From an uncultured Bacilli bacterium (GTDB lineage Bacteria > Bacillota_I > Bacilli_A > RF39 > UBA660): 6,041 nucleotides of DNA. The position numbers and the translations under genes are program-made. Location: the NCBI GenBank assembly GCA_947629195.1, contig CANRCS010000060.1:1-6041 (forward strand), read 5' to 3'. Position 1 is the stretch's first letter. Each line of letters begins with the position of its first letter. Below, one piece after another: positions 5,836 through 6,041 of this stretch. The notes under the pieces were generated by a model. It worked only from the letters and a program-made list of their open reading frames with translations. It ran no database searches and was not told where the DNA came from.

Positions 5836-6041
5836 ATGAAGAAAACAAAAATTATTTGTAGCATAGGTCCTGCTACTCAAAAATGGGAAACATTTAAAGA
5901 ATTAGTTAAATCTGGAATGAATGTTGCTCGTATTAATTTTTCACATGCAACATTAGAAGAAAGAAAATTGGATGAATCTTTAGTTAAAAGAGCAAGAGAA
6001 GAATTAGGAGTTAATCTAGCAATTTTATATGATACTAAAGG
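5836..6041 (+). CDS. pyk: Pyruvate kinase, N-terminal part (3' cut by window end)
   Basis: The first 68 residues of pyruvate kinase, which converts phosphoenolpyruvate and ADP to pyruvate and ATP in the last step of glycolysis in the cytoplasm. The opening KTKIICSIGPAT, the GMNVARINFSHA segment (28-38; Arg32 and Asn34 are in the family's substrate/nucleotide-binding region) and LYDTKG at the end are hallmark N-terminal motifs of beta-barrel strands 1-3. The protein would normally be about 470-590 aa, so the rest lies beyond the window. The promoter and RBS are excellent. It follows the FIST terminator and is transcribed independently of it. Nothing is odd in what is visible. Confidence 0.97.
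   Translation, partial: MKKTKIICSIGPATQKWETFKELVKSGMNVARINFSHATLEERKLDESLVKRAREELGVNLAILYDTK

Noticed and set aside
1..6041. Alternative genetic code (TGA = Trp)
   Set aside because: No gene here ends in TGA, but no gene needs TGA read-through and Trp is TGG where checked. Five stop codons are too few to infer reassignment.

Overview
The window is about 6 kb of AT-rich DNA with short intergenic gaps, near-consensus sigma-A type promoters (TTGACA-17-TATAAT) and purine-rich Shine-Dalgarno sites. This suggests a low-GC Bacillota genome. The first gene's style (WVWIPRYKYKI, NTEWGAVAYLSQSKYG, a Cys-pair-rich Thr/Ser-rich surface protein) resembles proteins of uncultured gut Bacilli, but that placement is inference. 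All five visible stop codons are TAA or TAG and every Trp I checked is TGG, so the window does not decide between code 11 and code 4.

Layout: (1) 1-1308 (+) is the 3' part of a large gene whose start lies outside the window. It encodes a formylglycine-generating-enzyme-like (C-type-lectin-type) protein. Its last ~135 bases switch abruptly from A/G-rich, A-ending codons to GC-richer, pyrimidine-rich, C/T-ending codons and encode a W..RGG...AGVF...SFR.VL ending. This is the signature of the variable region of a diversity-generating retroelement (DGR) target. (2) 1309-1445 is non-coding, with a hairpin sitting exactly on the end of the putative variable region and a perfect 15-bp hairpin before the convergent gene. 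(3) 1446-2690 (-) is a patatin-like phospholipase with intact catalytic motifs. (4) 2691-2810 is a divergent promoter region. (5) 2811-3953 (+) is an unrecognised protein with a zincin HExxH motif. (6) 4013-4432 (+) is an unrecognised 139-aa protein with its own strong promoter. (7) 4563-5726 (+) is a stand-alone FIST-domain sensor protein followed by an intrinsic terminator. (8) 5836-end (+) is the start of pyruvate kinase behind a consensus promoter.

The most interesting item is the DGR-type target gene. No reverse transcriptase, Avd-like accessory gene or template repeat is present here, so if the call is right, the variable region is diversified from a cassette upstream of the window or elsewhere in the genome. 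The remaining genes look like separate transcription units, each with its own promoter, and I see no operon that ties them to the variable protein.
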